This document shows, one piece after another, positions 53,301 through 61,246 of a stretch of 64,000 bases of DNA. The notes beneath the pieces are model-generated. The model saw only the letters and a program-made list of their open reading frames with translations, was not told the origin of the DNA and searched no databases. This DNA is from Catellatospora sp. TT07R-123 (GTDB lineage: Bacteria > Actinomycetota > Actinomycetes > Mycobacteriales > Micromonosporaceae): assembly GCF_018327705.1 (NCBI RefSeq), contig NZ_BNEM01000002.1:2480001-2544000 (forward strand), written 5' to 3'. Made by a program: the position numbers and the translations under genes. Numbering within the stretch: the first letter of the stretch is position 1; the number at the start of each line of letters is the position of its first letter.

Positions 53301-53393
53301 GCCGCAGCCGTCGTTGCGGCACTCCCAGCCGCTCAGGCGCGCATCACGAGGAATCTGATACCCGTACGAGGTTCGCAGCGGTCGCCGGCCCAT
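50301..53393 (-). CDS. CHAT protease with N-terminal zinc ribbon and helical repeats
   Basis: The 1030-residue protein starts with a zinc-ribbon-like cluster (CRNDGCGNG about residues 25-35 and CPECG near 45). A long helical region with TPR-like repeats to about residue 640 follows. The C-terminal CHAT (caspase-HetF-associated) protease domain has the dyad His in WHLACHGSS (about 879) and Cys in LSACQTN (about 921), both present. CHAT proteases act in conflict and cell-death systems and are normally activated by a partner. The gene is divergent from a 139-aa unknown and lies next to the caspase operon. The ATG at 53393 is used. Confidence 0.88.
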   Translation of the reverse strand: MGRRPLRTSYGYQIPRDARLSGWECRNDGCGNGDEPAPRSWPHPCPECGRPVDPVFREPWAHHARIYKIQQEMRSSEEHARQWAQIEQCAWEYKDAWFRDDRPAAARARDAYRQIMRTTTGSDWYLRTLAIFEMARTAGVFGDIDWLIDDLLSRHRLIDTGDLEDDNDRRTTARNFVSLCADVLESEAAVDHPREDELTEAMRDIARRSESVLTDHHHRGFQRVAEIRAFRRSRAAIAQTRRSVAAAFDGLPPVSWAPPLGQRQRSPAAVDPRGLVGVFGLNLWLAFRLADDALETAETHGDLAPLDDLIDRLQRAGICPGLTHLVRARRHVVAGDLPAALGELDAGVRADDFTARRLRPQLHASYGMLLARLDPDRLDDGIESCRDGRRAALRWWRRTTAADAGLARLLLWRAGQQPEPSAQQAADIREAARLIGRRCRIWHIHGADDRLLLHEVRAARDAVTGRGNPQRRHRQWRDAVGARWTTAARARLAAAWAEWALGTDVAECAAEAYESLVNLAAQDAAERYGTGAKQRILAAAQEHAEEAGYWLARTGHYREAVLALETGRAVGLTELLGRDDPALFDQLDRAGRGDLAGAYRKALAVYAEHEHAQSAGLGQAWTQVRAAARLVARATGADPLGIGARYEDVIAETGEGALVYLGAAKAGGYALVVAAQHDPQYVDLPKLDRGSVARIIGRIRPQVEPSTGLARLPDREVRPIGPVYEDPMADGLRTLWMDGIRDLVRFSARGRIITFVPVGLFNLLPLHAAGDPGLPGDRHTEWQHAGNFSAVRYAPNARGLRRCRDTAAELADGEQTLLAVDVPDGRGLAAGARLRFVARETVEVTRRWTGRAVRPVHGCTWEEFVTNADRYTVWHLACHGSSRPEAISDTRLYFADRQVTLTELQEALRPGLRRLAVLSACQTNMTGSALPNEVIGLPTALLRLGFAGVIATAWAVDDLATTYLMAAFYERWCRDGQPPAVALNQAQHWLRTATRDDLAALLPGIDPPGGSSPWPYADPRYWAAFAYTGA

Positions 53394-53404
53394 ACCGTCC
53401 CTGT

Positions 53405-53422
53405 GACGGACGGCAGTCCGTC
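53405..53422. promoter_or_regulatory. Inverted repeat in the CHAT/139-aa divergent gap
   Basis: GACGGAC-GGCA-GTCCGTC is a perfect 7-bp inverted repeat just upstream of the CHAT start and before the ATG at 53433. It is well placed to control both genes. Confidence 0.45.
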
Positions 53423-53432
53423 AGGATCCGCC

Positions 53433-53852
53433 ATGAGGTTCTTCCGCCGCGCACCCAGGTCGCGTTTCCGGGCCGACATGCTCCAATGGCTCGATGCGTT
53501 CGGTCGGTACCAGCTCGACCCGCAGCGCAGCAACGTTCCGCCGGAGTCGGGAATGAACCCGTGGGACTGGTTCGGGTGGCTGTGGGAGATGATGAAGGAG
53601 GATCCCGACGGCTTCTTCACCGACCTTCGAACGATCGTCGCCGAGGATCGCGGCGGATTCGCGACCTACGGGGCCGCCTGTGTCGCTCGGGAACTGCTCA
53701 GCGGCGAAGGCCGGGAGCCGCCTGCGGCGCTGGCGCTGATCGACGCCGGCATCGAGTTCAAGCTGGCTCGGGGACTGGGGTCCTTCTCCCTCACCGCCTA
53801 CGAGAACAGGCGGCTCATGGAAACCCGTCGGCAGTCCGAGCAGGATCGATAG
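53433..53852 (+). CDS. Hypothetical protein, 139 aa, divergent from CHAT gene
   Basis: A helical 139-residue protein without signal peptide or membrane segment (ADMLQWLDAFGRYQLD, WDWFGWLWEMMKEDPDGFFT, LALIDAGIEFKLARGL). It contains a Trp-rich stretch, NPWDWFGWLWEMMKEDP. The family is not recognised. The ATG at 53433 has AGGA about six bases upstream; a GTG at 53403 would leave only nine bases between the divergent starts. Its position suggests a partner or regulator of the CHAT protein, by context only. Confidence 0.55.
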   Translation: MRFFRRAPRSRFRADMLQWLDAFGRYQLDPQRSNVPPESGMNPWDWFGWLWEMMKEDPDGFFTDLRTIVAEDRGGFATYGAACVARELLSGEGREPPAALALIDAGIEFKLARGLGSFSLTAYENRRLMETRRQSEQDR

Positions 53853-53874
53853 CAAGGACACTTTGAATATGACA

Positions 53875-53914
53875 CGCCGAAGGCCCGGCCGGTACAGCGG
53901 CCGGGCCTTCGGCG
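53875..53914. terminator. Strong bidirectional terminator
   Basis: Perfect 17-bp arms (53875-53891 and 53898-53914) with loop GTACAG lie between the convergent stops at 53852 and 53924. They cleanly separate the CHAT side from the caspase operon. Confidence 0.85.
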
Positions 53915-53923
53915 CGGGGTCGG

Positions 53924-54157
53924 TCAGCCGCCCGGGATCTCGGTCGGCCGGGGGCCGAGGTCGAGGTCGAGCACCACCGACGCGGCGGCCCTGCCGTTCA
54001 GGTAGACGGTGACGCGGCGGTTGGCCCCGTCGACGAGCTGCAGCTCGGCGACCGTTCCGTTCTGCAGCGCCGCCTTGATCTTGGCGACGACGTCGACGAC
54101 GTCCTCGTCGCTGATGCCCCACTCGGTTGCCCCGATGATGACGCGCTTGCGGCCCAT
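53924..54157 (-). CDS. Small protein, 77 aa, third gene of the caspase operon
   Basis: A 77-residue protein, MGRKRVIIGATEWGISDED at the start, with a helix (VVDVVAKIKAALQNGT) and three beta strands (AELQLVD, RVTVYLNG, SVVLDLDLG), ending before a terminator. No family is recognised. ATG 54157 has GGAG about eight bases upstream and the gene starts 60 bp after the caspase stop. Small proteins in this position are frequent constant companions of bacterial caspase and CHAT effectors, and may inhibit or recruit them; here that is inference. Confidence 0.65.
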   Translation of the reverse strand: MGRKRVIIGATEWGISDEDVVDVVAKIKAALQNGTVAELQLVDGANRRVTVYLNGRAAASVVLDLDLGPRPTEIPGG

Positions 54158-54217
54158 ATCGTGGAATCCTCTCCGGGTTCGCGATGGCTTTCTACAAGGG
54201 TTCTGACGGACGGCTGG

Positions 54218-56761
54218 TCAGCCGACGTCCTCGACGAGGTAGCTGAACGTGAAGTCCTGGGCCCTGATCCGGCACTGCTCGGCCGGCCGGCCGACGCCGA
54301 AGCTCTCGTGGGCGAGCAGCGTGGTGCGGTAGAGGCCGATGGTCTGCCCGACGATCCCGGTGAGCAGGTGATATGCGGTGTTGACGAGCACCGCGCTCGC
54401 GCCGATCGCCGCGACGGCCATCGCCGCCTGCGGTGCCGCCGCGAACAGGCTGCCGGCCTGGCTCATGGCCATCTGGAGGTTGCTGTCGTTCAGCTTCTGC
54501 TCCAGCAGGTCGCCCAGCGACAGGCTGCCGGAGACGTCGCGCGTCACCCAGACCGCGAGGTCGAGGTAGTCGAGCACCGGACCGTGGAAGATGCCCATCT
54601 TGTCCAGCGGAAGGCACTGCTCGTCGCGGATACCGGCGAACCGCTCGGTCTGGGTCGACCACACCGGCTGCCGGTCCGGGCCGCGGGTGAGGACCATCGC
54701 GTCCAGCCTGATGTCGGCGCTGCCGAGCGCCCGGTTCCTGTGCACCACCAGGTCCGACAGGCGTACGGCGACCGTGGCGGGCGCGATCGCACGCGGCGCC
54801 CACAGCAGCGTCGACTGCTCCGGACGCTCGTCCACCTGGAACTGTGCCTGCTCGCTGACCGGTGCCGCCGTGGGCATCAGCTCGAAGTCGATGGTCCGTA
54901 CGGCGTATTTGAGGGTCTGGACCTCCGGCGGCATCACCTCGCGCGACCCGCCGTTGGCGAGCTGGTCGAGGATGCGGTCCAGCGGCGACCGCGGCCCGTC
55001 CTGGACGATGCCCAGCCGGTAGAGCTCGCGCGCGCCGCTCTGTTCCAGGCCGCGGATCTCCTGCGGCTCCGTCGTCACCAGGACGAGGATCGTCTCCGGT
55101 CGCGGGGCGGCGGGGACGATCGAGCGCGGCCAGTCGACCAGCCAACCCTCCAGGACCTGCCGCTGGACGTTCCAGCCGAAGGTGGCGTCCGCTCCGGGGT
55201 CGACAGGGGTGCCGCCCGGTGTGTCCTGGTTCAGCAGGGACACCGACGACGACACGCCGATGTCGAGCAGGGACACGTAGACCCGCTCGCGGCCGCCGTT
55301 GCGCACCCGGACGTAGATGTGCTGGCTGCGGTAGACGACGCCGCCGGCCGCCGGCAGCGGATCGGCCTCGCCGTCGTGGACGGTGCCGAACTCGACGTCG
55401 ATCGGGATGTCCAGCTCATGGCCCGGGTCGGCGGCCAGGCGGCGCAGGCCGGTGGCCCAGGCGATCCGTTGCAGGTTCGCGACGACCTCGTTGAGGCCGA
55501 CGGCGTCGGGGGCCTTCGGCGGCACCAGCGGTCCGATGCTGTCGACGATGGTCAGCGCACCGGACTCGTCGGCGCGGACCTCCACCGGGCTGTCCTCGCC
55601 GGGCTCGGCCGGGCGCAGGGTCGGGAGCGCACCGATCCTGGCGCGCAGCGGCGCCGCAGCCGGGCCGGTGCCGGGCAGGCGCACCGGCAGCGCGGGCGCG
55701 GCGATCCGGCGCTGGTACGCCCGCGCGCCGAGGGGCACCCGCGCCTGCGGGTCGCGCAGTTCCAGGACACCGCTGGCGGCCAGCGGATGGACCTCGTCCA
55801 CGCGGACGTCGCCGATCTTGGTCGCGTCGTCCGGGCCGGTGCTCTCGGGCGGCATCACCGTGAACTCGTCGCCCACGCGGACGCCCAGCAGCGGTGCACC
55901 GCCCAGTTCGGCCCGCCCGGCACTGACGAGGACGGGCAACGTGGCGACGGCGTCGGTCTCGGCGACGTCGAACAGCAGCCGCCGGGCGGGCCCTTCCGCC
56001 TCCGGCCGCTGCGACGAGTAGAAGGACAGGACCTGCTGGCGTACGCGGTCGACGACCGTCCCCCAGGAGACCTGGAGCCCTTCGGTATGCGCCTCGGTCA
56101 GCGCCCTGGTCAGCGCGTCGGTGAACAGCCCGCTGCTCACGCCGTCGGCGTTGTACGACTCGTACGCCGACTGCTCGGCGGCGCAGGCGACGAGCCGGAC
56201 GGTGTACGGGTTGCTCTGCGGCAGGAACCGGCCCAGCCTCCCGGCCTGCAACCGGAGCCGGGCGTAGTGGTCCACGACCGTCTCGTAGCTCACGGCCCGG
56301 TCGAGGGCCCTCGGGACCAGTTCCTTGCGGGACATGTGCGCGGAGTGGCAGCAGTCGAGGGCGACGGTGACGTTGCGCGTCGTGTCGGTCAGGCGGGCGA
56401 ACAGCACCGACAGCTCGACCGAGGTGATCCCCCGGAAGTCTCCCTCCACCGAGTCGTCGAAGTCCCACGGGACGATGAACTGCATGGCCGGGTCCGGCCG
56501 CTCGCCGGGCTCGGCCTTCGCGGGCGGGCGGCAGTATCCGCCGTGGCCGCTGTAGTAGACGAAGACCGCGTCCTCGGGCCGGGCCTCGGCGATCAGCCGC
56601 TCGCACGCGTCGAGGATGCCCGCCCGCGTCGCCTGCGCCGCCTCGCAGCGGACGCTGTCGAAGCCCCACCGGTCCAGGGCGGCCTGCATGGATGTGATGT
56701 CGTGGTCCACGCCGGTCAGGCCCTTGACCTGCGACCCGATCAGCAACGCCTTGCGCGCCAT
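54218..56761 (-). CDS. Caspase (peptidase C14) family protein with C-terminal membrane-active segment
   Basis: The 847-residue protein has an N-terminal caspase domain: MARKALLIG start, catalytic His H73 in YYSGHGG and Cys C138 in ALDCCHSAHM, followed by the p10-like part. A long beta-rich middle region follows. The C-terminal 200 residues end with two hydrophobic helices (QAAMAVAAIGASAVLVNTAY, HLLTGIVGQTIGLYRTTLLA) that could insert in a membrane. Bacterial caspases drive self-killing or cleave partners. ATG 56761 has GGGAGG six bases upstream; the longer frame runs through the LuxR gene and is rejected. Operon: 71 bp after the LuxR-ATPase gene and before the 77-aa gene. Confidence 0.9.
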   Translation of the reverse strand: MARKALLIGSQVKGLTGVDHDITSMQAALDRWGFDSVRCEAAQATRAGILDACERLIAEARPEDAVFVYYSGHGGYCRPPAKAEPGERPDPAMQFIVPWDFDDSVEGDFRGITSVELSVLFARLTDTTRNVTVALDCCHSAHMSRKELVPRALDRAVSYETVVDHYARLRLQAGRLGRFLPQSNPYTVRLVACAAEQSAYESYNADGVSSGLFTDALTRALTEAHTEGLQVSWGTVVDRVRQQVLSFYSSQRPEAEGPARRLLFDVAETDAVATLPVLVSAGRAELGGAPLLGVRVGDEFTVMPPESTGPDDATKIGDVRVDEVHPLAASGVLELRDPQARVPLGARAYQRRIAAPALPVRLPGTGPAAAPLRARIGALPTLRPAEPGEDSPVEVRADESGALTIVDSIGPLVPPKAPDAVGLNEVVANLQRIAWATGLRRLAADPGHELDIPIDVEFGTVHDGEADPLPAAGGVVYRSQHIYVRVRNGGRERVYVSLLDIGVSSSVSLLNQDTPGGTPVDPGADATFGWNVQRQVLEGWLVDWPRSIVPAAPRPETILVLVTTEPQEIRGLEQSGARELYRLGIVQDGPRSPLDRILDQLANGGSREVMPPEVQTLKYAVRTIDFELMPTAAPVSEQAQFQVDERPEQSTLLWAPRAIAPATVAVRLSDLVVHRNRALGSADIRLDAMVLTRGPDRQPVWSTQTERFAGIRDEQCLPLDKMGIFHGPVLDYLDLAVWVTRDVSGSLSLGDLLEQKLNDSNLQMAMSQAGSLFAAAPQAAMAVAAIGASAVLVNTAYHLLTGIVGQTIGLYRTTLLAHESFGVGRPAEQCRIRAQDFTFSYLVEDVG

Positions 56762-56832
56762 GCGCGACCTCCCAGATACGTCGAAGCGGCCGCTGCGCGG
56801 CACGGTCACAACACATCTGGCGGACGGCGCGA

Positions 56833-59694
56833 TCAGCCGCCGAGCGCTCCGTCCCGGCGCGCCTTCTCCGCCGCCTCCCACCGGCTGTTCACGCCCATCT
56901 TCTTGTAAATGTTGCCGACGTGGACACCGACGGTGTTCTCGGCGCGCCCCCACAGCTCCGCGATCCTGGCGTTCGTCGCCCCGGTGGCCAGGTAGCCCAG
57001 GACGGTCAGCTCGGTCGGGGTCAGGCCGTAGGGCGGCTTGCTGTTCATCGCCTGGTGAGCCGCGGCGATGCGCGCGTGCAGCGGTCCGGCACCGATCTCC
57101 GCCGCGGCGGCGGACGCCTCTGCGAACGCGGCGTTCGCCTGGCCGCGCTCTCCCGTCCGGGCGGCCGCACCGGCCAGACCGAACTGGGCGTATGCCAGGC
57201 GGAACGGCTGCCGTAGTGCCGCCCACCCCTCGGCGACTCCGAGCCACATGTCAGGGGTGTCCCTGCCGTGTGCTCGGGCGTGCTCGGCCTCGCACTGCCG
57301 GACCAGCGGCCCGACCTCGGCGGCCGATGCCTTCGCCGCGCACGCGCGCACGAACTCCACCAGCTCGTCGGCGCGGTCGACGGTGCCGCTATCGGCGGCG
57401 ATCCGCAGCCCGGTCGCGCACAGCTGCACCATCACCCTGGGATTCGTCCCGGCGACGTCCTTCATGCCCTGCGACACCAGCTCGTCAGCGTGGTCCAAGT
57501 GGCCGCGCCACGCTGCCAGCTCCGCGGTGCAGCCGTACAGCGAGCCGACGAAACGGGGATCGGAGTTCTCCTTCCAGTTGAGCGCGCACAGCAGGCCCTC
57601 CGCGCCGGCGTAGTCGCCCTGGGCGACGTACATCTCGGCGCGGGTGATGCGGGCGTACATGCTCTCGGCCATCGGCCGGTTCTGCAGGATCGGGTCCAGC
57701 AGGTCCGCGGCCGCCCTGTACTGCCCGAGCAGGAAGTGCGCCACTGCGGCATTGCCGGCCAGGACATCGCTCTGCCGGGTGTTCAGCAGGCCGTAGGTCT
57801 TGGCGTGTGCCAGGCCCTCCGTCATGGCGGTGACCGCCTGCGGCAGGCGGCCGCCCTCCTCCAGGCAGACGCCCAGGATGCCGTACGCCCGGAACAGGTC
57901 CTCCAGGTGGTTCCCGGCCAGGGCGATGTCGACCGCTTTGGTGAGAGCTTCGACCGCTTCATCGAACCTGCCCTCGAATGTCAGGGTCAGACCGAGTGCG
58001 CTCAGCGCCCGTCCTTCCTCTGCTTCGGTGCCCGCAGAAAGGGCCAGCTCCATGGCTCGCCGGGCAGGGTCGCCGCCCGCCCCGTACTTCCCCTGCCGGA
58101 TCACGGCGGTCGCCAGCGCCGCCTTCACCCGCGACGCGACCGCGCCCGACGGCAGCCCGGCCAGCAGCCGGTCGGCCTCGAAGTAAGCGGCCGCCGCCGG
58201 CTCCCGCTCTCCGGCCTCCCACAGATAGCTGCCCAACCGCTCCTGCAACTCGCCGGCCCGGGCCGGATCGGCGACCGGATCGACTTCCGCCATGGCCTGG
58301 CGCACCCACTGCAACGCCTTTGCGACGTCCCCGGCCCAGCGAGCCGCGTCCGCCGCACGGCCGAGGATGACCTCCCGCGACGCACCGGCCCGCGCGACAG
58401 CGTCGGGAATGTCGGGCCACAGGCTGAGCACCCGCCCGTACTGCGCCGCAGCCTCCTCGAACGCACCGACCCGGGTCGCCATCTCGGCCGCCTGGCGCCC
58501 TGCGGCGAACGCCTCCGGCAGCTCGCCCGCCTCGAACCAGTGGTACGCGAGCTCCGGCAGCAGCCTGCGTTCGGCGCCCGACTGCGCCGCCATCGCCATC
58601 GCCATCCGCTTATGGAGCTCCTTGCGGCGGGCCGGCCGGATGTCGCCGTACACCACGTCGCGCAGCAGGGCGTGTTTCAGGACGTACGCGTCCTCGACCG
58701 GAACCTTGACCAGGATCTGCTGGTTGAGGCACTCGTCCATGGCATCGTCCAGAGCCTTCGCACCGAGTTCGCAGACGGCGGTCAGCAGAGCGTCGTCCAA
58801 CCGCCGACCGGCGACCGCGGCGATCCGGACGACCTCGCGGGCACCATCGCTGAGCTGGTCCTGTTGCGTCGTGATCACCGCTCGCAGCGACTGCGGCACC
58901 ACGACGTCCAATTTCTCCAGGTCGTCCGTGATCATCAGTTGCTCGGCGTAGTACGCGTTGCCCCCGGACAGGTCGTAATAGCGGTGCAGCCGGCCCTCCG
59001 GCACGGTCCGACCGGCGTCGGCTGCCCGCTGGAGCACGAACTCGTCGGTCTCCACGCGGCTGAAGGGGGGCAGGGCGACCTGCTCGATACGGCGGATGAA
59101 GTCCGGTTCGCCTAGCAGTATGCGCAGCGGGTGCTTGGGCGGCACGGAACGGTGCGTGCAGACCACCAGCAGTCTCTGATCGGACTTGGCGGAGGCGAGG
59201 TACCGGACGAGGCCGAGCGTGGACGGGTCGGCCCAGTGCAGATCCTCAAGGATCAGCACCAGTTTGGTCTGCTTGACGACGAGGGAATCCGGCAGCCGCA
59301 ACACCGCATCGAAGATCCGCCGTTGCACGTCAACGGTCGGGTGCGCGGCGCCGGAGGCCGACATGAGGCCGACGAGCGCCTTCCATAAATCCCCATTGAT
59401 GAAGGACTGGTTCTCCGCGCTGGGGCGCAGCCCGAACAGCCGCACCGCCTCTTCCAAGGCGCTGTAGGGAATGGAGGAACTGCCACCGAGGTCGATGCAG
59501 CCGCCCCGGAGCACCAACGCCCTTCCCACCCCCCGGGCCTCCTCGGCGAGCCAGTCGGCGAGGTTCGACTTCCCCACGCCGGGGTCACCGCTGACGAAGA
59601 CGACCGACGGGTTTCGCTCCTCGGCCGCCGTCAGCCAATCCCTGAACTTCTGGCGCTCCATGAGACGCCCGACGACGGCTGGCATGGCGTCCAT
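56833..59694 (-). CDS. LuxR-family STAND ATPase regulator, first gene of the caspase operon
   Basis: The 953-residue protein has an ATPase domain (P-loop GDPGVGKS at 36-43, Walker B LVLILEDLHWADP near 130), a long TPR-like helical region, and a C-terminal LuxR helix-turn-helix from about 890 (LTPTELTVLGYLATGATNAR, NTVGVHVGNIYKKMGVNSR). It belongs to the LAL class. Unlike most LAL proteins it is co-directional with, and close to, a caspase gene, so it probably controls the operon. The ATG at 59694 has GGAG upstream; a TTG at 59736 is a less likely start. Confidence 0.88.
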   Translation of the reverse strand: MDAMPAVVGRLMERQKFRDWLTAAEERNPSVVFVSGDPGVGKSNLADWLAEEARGVGRALVLRGGCIDLGGSSSIPYSALEEAVRLFGLRPSAENQSFINGDLWKALVGLMSASGAAHPTVDVQRRIFDAVLRLPDSLVVKQTKLVLILEDLHWADPSTLGLVRYLASAKSDQRLLVVCTHRSVPPKHPLRILLGEPDFIRRIEQVALPPFSRVETDEFVLQRAADAGRTVPEGRLHRYYDLSGGNAYYAEQLMITDDLEKLDVVVPQSLRAVITTQQDQLSDGAREVVRIAAVAGRRLDDALLTAVCELGAKALDDAMDECLNQQILVKVPVEDAYVLKHALLRDVVYGDIRPARRKELHKRMAMAMAAQSGAERRLLPELAYHWFEAGELPEAFAAGRQAAEMATRVGAFEEAAAQYGRVLSLWPDIPDAVARAGASREVILGRAADAARWAGDVAKALQWVRQAMAEVDPVADPARAGELQERLGSYLWEAGEREPAAAAYFEADRLLAGLPSGAVASRVKAALATAVIRQGKYGAGGDPARRAMELALSAGTEAEEGRALSALGLTLTFEGRFDEAVEALTKAVDIALAGNHLEDLFRAYGILGVCLEEGGRLPQAVTAMTEGLAHAKTYGLLNTRQSDVLAGNAAVAHFLLGQYRAAADLLDPILQNRPMAESMYARITRAEMYVAQGDYAGAEGLLCALNWKENSDPRFVGSLYGCTAELAAWRGHLDHADELVSQGMKDVAGTNPRVMVQLCATGLRIAADSGTVDRADELVEFVRACAAKASAAEVGPLVRQCEAEHARAHGRDTPDMWLGVAEGWAALRQPFRLAYAQFGLAGAAARTGERGQANAAFAEASAAAAEIGAGPLHARIAAAHQAMNSKPPYGLTPTELTVLGYLATGATNARIAELWGRAENTVGVHVGNIYKKMGVNSRWEAAEKARRDGALGG

Positions 59695-59849
59695 AATCTC
59701 CGCCCCGGCGACACATCGGAAGATGTCGACAGACAACTCATCCGTGCGGCTTCCGGCCGCATCGTAGCGGTCCGTCAGATCAGGCTGACTCTTCGTGAGG
59801 TATCACAGCACCAGCCAGGAAGGCCCACAGTGAAGACGACCCGAACGGC

Positions 59850-59912
59850 CGGGAGTCCATGCAGGTCGGCCGTCCGGCCATCCGGCCGGCACCGAATCCG
59901 CACGGACTCCCG
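59850..59912 (-). terminator. Hairpin after the first basic-signature gene
   Basis: CGGGAGTCC (59850-59858) pairs with GGACTCCCG (59904-59912) around an inner GC-rich stem, downstream of the stop at 59929. Confidence 0.4.
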
Positions 59913-59928
59913 TCGCGCGGCCGGCCCG

Positions 59929-60915
59929 TCACCCCAGCAGGTCGAGGACGAGGGCGACGATCCGGTCGACCGTCTCGGGCTCGGCGAGGCGGCGCATCAC
60001 CTGTTCGTCGTCGGTGCTGCCCAGTCCGGGCGCCCGACCCATCTCCTCCGACGCGGTGCCGGACCCGAACAGCGTCGCCACGACGTCGACGACCACCTCG
60101 CGGACGTCCTCGCCGCGCGCCAGCCGCTGCCCGACCAGCAGGACCGTCAGCTCGGCCAGCTCGGCGCGGCGGGCGTCGTCGGCCAGGTCGGCCTCCTGGG
60201 CGGCCCAGCCCGGGTCCACCGGGTCGCCGCCGTCGGCGTCGTGCACCGCCATGGGCAGGGCCTTGCGTCCCATGGGCCGCTCGACGTACTTGGCGTACCA
60301 GAGCGGGCGCTTGCGCATGGCGGCGACGACCGTGGCGATGTCCTCGGCCACCGACGGTCCGGCCCGGTGGCCGCTCCCGGCGAGCCGCCGTCCCTCCCAT
60401 GCCTCGATCGGCCAGTCGTGCAGTCCCGCACTGGTCTCGATGCCGACCCAGTCCAGCATGTCCAGGGCCACGCCCATGAGCCGCTGGTCCTGCCCGAGCT
60501 CCTCGATCAGCCAGCGCGGCAGGCGCGGACGCTGGAGCGCGCCCCGCTCGCCCCGCCGCCGACGGTGCGCGTCGATCGTGACGGCCGTCAGGCGGCTGCT
60601 CACCCAGCCTTCGAGGTTCTGGATCGGCGTGCGCGCCGAGTGGAGCACGTCGTCGACGACCGCGTCCATGTCGTCGTGGTGGCGGTCGAGGCACTCCGGC
60701 CGCAGCCTGGTCACCGCCACCATGCAGTCACGGTGTCCCCGGCGCAGCTCCAGCTTCCGGGTCAGCTGCGTGAACACCAGCTGCTGCACCAGCTCGCGCA
60801 CGTCGATCCGCAGCCGCCGCTGCTCGGTCTCCGACGCCTGCTCGAAGTACTCGGCCAGACGTCCCGACGACGCCAGGTCGCGGATGCCCGGCTGGCTGTC
60901 CATTCGCTCGGCCAT
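59929..60915 (-). CDS. Uncharacterised protein, sigma-region-2-like signature, paralogue A
   Basis: The 328-residue protein shares a characteristic block with the one at 61479: RRGHRDCMVAVTRL, then EGWVSSRLTAVTIDAHRRRRG (102-122) and GALQRPRLPRWL. A second block, WYAKYVERPMGRK, follows near residue 225. The first block looks like the DNA-binding end of sigma-70 region 2, but no full sigma domain is visible and no region 4 is present. Family unknown. ATG 60915 has GGGGGAGG seven bases upstream. It is divergent from a 75-aa gene across 331 bp. Confidence 0.7.
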   Translation of the reverse strand: MAERMDSQPGIRDLASSGRLAEYFEQASETEQRRLRIDVRELVQQLVFTQLTRKLELRRGHRDCMVAVTRLRPECLDRHHDDMDAVVDDVLHSARTPIQNLEGWVSSRLTAVTIDAHRRRRGERGALQRPRLPRWLIEELGQDQRLMGVALDMLDWVGIETSAGLHDWPIEAWEGRRLAGSGHRAGPSVAEDIATVVAAMRKRPLWYAKYVERPMGRKALPMAVHDADGGDPVDPGWAAQEADLADDARRAELAELTVLLVGQRLARGEDVREVVVDVVATLFGSGTASEEMGRAPGLGSTDDEQVMRRLAEPETVDRIVALVLDLLG

Positions 60916-61246
60916 GATGCGCCTCCTCCCCCCACCGGCGTCCATTCGCCGGCATGTATCCGGGAAGGTAGGCAGGGGCGGATGGCGAGCGCTTCTCACG
61001 AACGGCGTGGAGGCCGAAAATACCGCGACCTCGTTAGCCCGTCCGGGTGTCGGCGGCGCGGAGCGGGCCTGCCTACTTCATCGACTAACCAGGTCGGGCC
61101 GGTCGGCATAACGACTCAGCGTCCCGGCCGTTCGTGAGCCGTCGCGGTCGGCGGTATCGTCAGAGCTCAGCGGTGCTTCTGAGGATCCGCCCGGGGCCGC
61201 GCCCCCGTGCAGCACATGCCTACGCACTGCTTGGAAGGAGCACGCC
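60916..61246. other. 331-bp divergent intergenic region with long-range inverted repeats
   Basis: No gene is seen. It holds promoters for both neighbours. CTCACGAACGG (60995-61005) matches CCGTTCGTGAG (61128-61138) as a perfect 11-bp inverted repeat. GTAGGCAGG (60968-60976) matches CCTGCCTAC (61068-61076). The two pairs cross each other, suggesting paired binding sites rather than one hairpin. Confidence 0.5.

Noticed and set aside
54161-56908. Long forward open frame over the caspase gene
   Set aside because: It is opposite a gene with intact catalytic motifs, and its composition is that of a shadow.
56762-57247. N-terminal extension of the caspase
   Set aside because: It runs through the LuxR gene in another frame; the ATG at 56761 has a good ribosome site and begins the caspase strand.
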